Of a stretch of 64,000 nucleotides of DNA, positions 61,965-64,000 are shown piece after piece. The notes beneath the pieces were generated by a model. The model had not been told where the DNA came from and ran no database searches. It saw only the letters and a program-made list of their open reading frames with translations. The DNA is from Actinopolymorpha alba DSM 45243 (GTDB lineage Bacteria; Actinomycetota; Actinomycetes; Propionibacteriales; Actinopolymorphaceae), in the NCBI RefSeq assembly GCF_000373925.1, contig NZ_KB892768.1, positions 124,001-188,000 of the forward strand, in the 5' to 3' direction. Numbering within the stretch: the stretch's first letter is position 1; each line of letters opens with the position of its first letter. The translations under genes were made by a program, and so were the position numbers.

Positions 61965-62941
61965 ATGTACACCTTCGGTGTGAGGTTGAGGTCAGCGAAC
62001 CTGAGCAAAGCTCGTTGGCAGTCCTCCCCCGGTCCGGTGAGTTCGACACGCAACCGGCCGATGGGCTGACCGCAGATCGTCTCCAGCGATGCGACCACCA
62101 CGCTGATGTCGACGCCGAACGCCCGGCCCGTCTCGGTGAGGACCGGGCCGACGTCGCCGAGGACCGTCAGGTCAGCCAGGAGGCGGCCCGAACTCGGCTC
62201 CGCCTCCGGCAGCATCGGCACCAGCCTGTCCACGAGTTTCGACCCCGGCTGCCGGAGCAGATCGGGCAGGTGTCCGTGGTCGGTAACCCGGCCTTCCTCG
62301 ACCAGGGCCACGCCGTCGCAGGTCGCCTTGATGAGGTCGTAGTCCTGGGTGACCCACACGACGGTGACATCGAACCGCGCGGTCAGCTCACCCACCAGGG
62401 AAAGCATCGCCCTCCGGGCCGCCGGCTCGAGCGTCGCGGTCGACTCCTCGCTCAGCAGGACCCGCGGGCGGGAGACGAAGGCGCGGGCGATCCCGACCCG
62501 ACACCGCTCCTCGTCGGAAAGCTCGGCGGGGTACCTCTCCGCCTGCTCGGCCAGCCCCACCAGGTCGAGCATCTCGTCCACCCGCAGGTCACGGTCGCGC
62601 TGGCGGACGCCGGCGAACTCCAACGGCAGGGCGACGTTGCGGGCGACCGTGCGCTGGGCGAACAGGTCGACCTGCTCCACGAGCATGCCGATGCCGTGTC
62701 GAGCCCGGCGTAACTGCTGGCGTCCCATCGCGGTGAGGTCGTCCCCGGCCACCCACACGGTGCCTTCGTCGGGGCGCACGAGCAGGTTGACGCAGCGCAG
62801 GAGCGCCCTTGCCGTACAAGGATCATCGGCGACGATGCCGAAGGTCTCTCCGGCATCGACGAAGAGGTCCACACCGTCGAGCACCACGACGTCGCCATCG
62901 GGACGCCGATAGCTCTTACGGATGTCGTCCAACTCGATCAC
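61961..62941 (-). CDS. MetN-like ABC subunit with degenerate nucleotide-binding motifs
   Basis: 326-residue homolog of the methionine importer ATPase, full length and with the C-terminal NIL-type ligand domain (about 225-326). Framework segments are MetN-like (LLRCVNLLVRPDEG, RNVALPLEFAGVRQRD, MLDLVGLAEQAERYPAEL), yet nearly all ATPase motifs have changed. Walker A GxSGAGKST is ADDPCTARA (38-46), with no Lys. The Q-loop Gln is E89. The signature LSGGQ is LSDEE (141-145). Walker B VLLCDE is VLLSEE (161-166). The switch His (ITHE) is Gln in VTQD (199). The open frame is uninterrupted. ATP hydrolysis by this protein is doubtful. The start is uncertain: GTG 62941 begins the conserved domain; upstream in-frame TTG 63031 is possible. 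Confidence 0.82.
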   Translation of the reverse strand: MIELDDIRKSYRRPDGDVVVLDGVDLFVDAGETFGIVADDPCTARALLRCVNLLVRPDEGTVWVAGDDLTAMGRQQLRRARHGIGMLVEQVDLFAQRTVARNVALPLEFAGVRQRDRDLRVDEMLDLVGLAEQAERYPAELSDEERCRVGIARAFVSRPRVLLSEESTATLEPAARRAMLSLVGELTARFDVTVVWVTQDYDLIKATCDGVALVEEGRVTDHGHLPDLLRQPGSKLVDRLVPMLPEAEPSSGRLLADLTVLGDVGPVLTETGRAFGVDISVVVASLETICGQPIGRLRVELTGPGEDCQRALLRFADLNLTPKVYI

Positions 62942-63110
62942 AGGGCTTGGCTTTCCAGACGCATGGCTCGTGGAAGGCACCGCGGCCGGGCCCGATAAAG
63001 CCGCCCGGCTCAAGATCACGCGCGTAGTCAACCAGCCCGGTTCGAGTCAGCTCACACCAGGGTGTGAGGTGGGGGCGGGCCCGGACGGGCGAAGCCCGTG
63101 AGGCTCGCTT

Positions 63111-63134
63111 AATGATCACGTATACGTGATCATT
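63111..63134. repeat. Perfect 24-bp palindrome, TGATCACGTATACGTGATCA core
   Basis: The 20-bp core TGATCACGTATACGTGATCA is perfect and extends to 24 bp. Its arms match those in the composite repeat at 18323-18414. It sits in the non-coding region between the ABC operon start and the aldo/keto reductase stop, near two small hairpins (63051-63068 and 63085-63099). Confidence 0.7.
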
Positions 63135-63179
63135 CAGGCTGGGCTGGATCCACACCGTCAGCTGGCGGGACGGGGTTGC

Positions 63180-64000
63180 TCAGTCAGTGGCGGGACGCTG
63201 GCTGGAACGCGCCCAGAGGTTGATGCCGGCCTCGACGGCGTGCCCGTCGATCTCCGCCAGCTCCTCCGCACTGAAGTCGAGCCGGTCGAGCGCCGCGACA
63301 TTGTCCTCGAGTTGCGCCACGCTGCTCGCGCCGATGAGAACGGACGTCATCTGGGGGTGCCGGAGCGCCCAGGCCAGAGCCATCTGGGCCAGGGACTGCC
63401 CACGGCGGGCCGCGATCTGGTTCAGTGCCCGGATGTGCGTGAGGTTCTTCTCGGAGAGCTGGTCGGGCGAGAGCGACTTGCCCTGCGTCGCGCGGGACCC
63501 ATCCGGAACACCCTGGAGGTACTTGTCGGTGAGCATGCCCTGCGCCAGCGGCGAGAACGCGATGCACCCGATGCCCTCGTCCTCGAGGGCATCCAGCAGT
63601 GCCTCCTCGATCCAGCGGTTGAGCATGGAGTAGGACGGCTGGTGGATGAGCAGCGGTGTGCCCATCTCGGCGAGGATGGCCGCGGCCTGCCGGGTGTGCT
63701 CCGGCGAGTAGGACGAGATACCCGCGTACAACGCCTTCCCCTGACGGACAGCCGTGTCGAGGGCACCCATGGTCTCCTCGAGCGGGGTGTCGGGGTCGTA
63801 CCTGTGGGAGTAGAAGATGTCGACGTACTCCAGGCCCATCCGGGAGAGGCTCTGGTCGAGGCTGCTGAGGACGTACTTGCGCGAACCCCACTCGCCGTAG
63901 GGACCGGGCCACATCAGGTAGCCGGCCTTCGTCGAGATGACGAGCTCGTCGCGGTAGGGCGCGAGGTCCTGCCGGAACAGCTTGCCGAAGTTGAGCTCCG
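63180..64000 (-). CDS. Aldo/keto reductase, YghZ/Gpr type (5' end outside window)
   Basis: The frame is open to the window edge; about 273 residues of the C-terminal part are visible, so the N-terminus is missing. ELNFGKLFRQDLAPYRDELVISTKAGYLMWPGPYGEWGSRKY and LDQSLSRMGLEYVDIFYSHRYDPDTPLEETMGALDTAVRQGKALYAGISSYSPEHT read like E. coli YghZ, an L-glyceraldehyde-3-phosphate reductase. The lysine of the AKR tetrad is in STKAGY and the histidine in FYSHR. NADPH-dependent carbonyl reduction is expected. Substrate unconfirmed. Confidence 0.9.
   Translation of the reverse strand, partial: ELNFGKLFRQDLAPYRDELVISTKAGYLMWPGPYGEWGSRKYVLSSLDQSLSRMGLEYVDIFYSHRYDPDTPLEETMGALDTAVRQGKALYAGISSYSPEHTRQAAAILAEMGTPLLIHQPSYSMLNRWIEEALLDALEDEGIGCIAFSPLAQGMLTDKYLQGVPDGSRATQGKSLSPDQLSEKNLTHIRALNQIAARRGQSLAQMALAWALRHPQMTSVLIGASSVAQLEDNVAALDRLDFSAEELAEIDGHAVEAGINLWARSSQRPATD

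Noticed and set aside
62942-63179. SAM riboswitch ahead of the MetN-like operon
   Set aside because: Only small simple hairpins are present; no S-box core or kink-turn sequence could be found.

Overview
This window looks like a stretch of chromosome from a high-GC actinobacterium. The evidence is a WhiB-family regulator, a DUF4192 protein, the lprG-P55 lipoprotein/efflux pair, an MprA-MprB-PepD module, the order primary sigma factor - DUF7455 zinc protein - topoisomerase IV parE, many GTG/TTG starts, and strongly GC-biased third codon positions. Several Gfo/Idh/MocA dehydrogenases, a GH4 glycosidase, sugar-type solute-binding proteins and a PfkB kinase suggest a plant-polymer or soil saprophyte. 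A Propionibacteriales-like genus such as Actinopolymorpha or Kribbella is my inference and is not proven by the sequence.

Layout. 0-8 kb: the end of an AraC regulator, a secreted subtilase, a plant-type ketol-acid reductoisomerase divergent from an IlvY-type LysR regulator (the pair lies between two copies of a 58-bp direct repeat taken from the next gene), a terpenoid-cyclase-fold protein, a Gfo/Idh/MocA dehydrogenase and a ferredoxin-NADP reductase. 8-18 kb: nitroreductase, UvrA with a histone-like tail, two tandem sugar dehydrogenases, and a GNAT/acyl-CoA-synthetase-like protein acetyltransferase. 18-19.6 kb: a repeat-rich island with three kinds of palindromic element around a small HTH gene. 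19.6-28 kb: a KhtTU potassium/proton antiporter, then a GH4 glycosidase + two solute-binding lipoproteins operon divergent from an AraC regulator.

28-42 kb is the conserved core: topoisomerase IV parC, lprG-P55, parE, DUF7455, and two tandem, nearly identical primary-type sigma factors followed by an HhH-GPD repair protein and a universal stress protein. 42-50 kb: WhiB, a GCS2-family ligase, DUF4192, DNA polymerase IV, two exported proteins, hypothetical genes and acylphosphatase. 50-54 kb: mprA-mprB-pepD, with matching candidate MprA boxes upstream of mprA and pepD. 54-60 kb: pyrD, an ATP-dependent DNA ligase, a third sigma-70 factor, a PfkB kinase, a secreted lamin-tail protein and a 51-residue membrane peptide. 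60-64 kb: a MetNIQ-like importer whose ATPase subunit has lost most nucleotide-binding motifs, and a partial aldo/keto reductase.

The most unusual items are the degenerate MetN-like subunit with intact partners, the plant-type ilvC/ilvY cassette with flanking direct repeats, the tandem primary sigma factors, the UvrA lysine/alanine-rich tail, the candidate MprA boxes, and the dispersed palindromes. No tRNA, rRNA, CRISPR array or transposase was seen.
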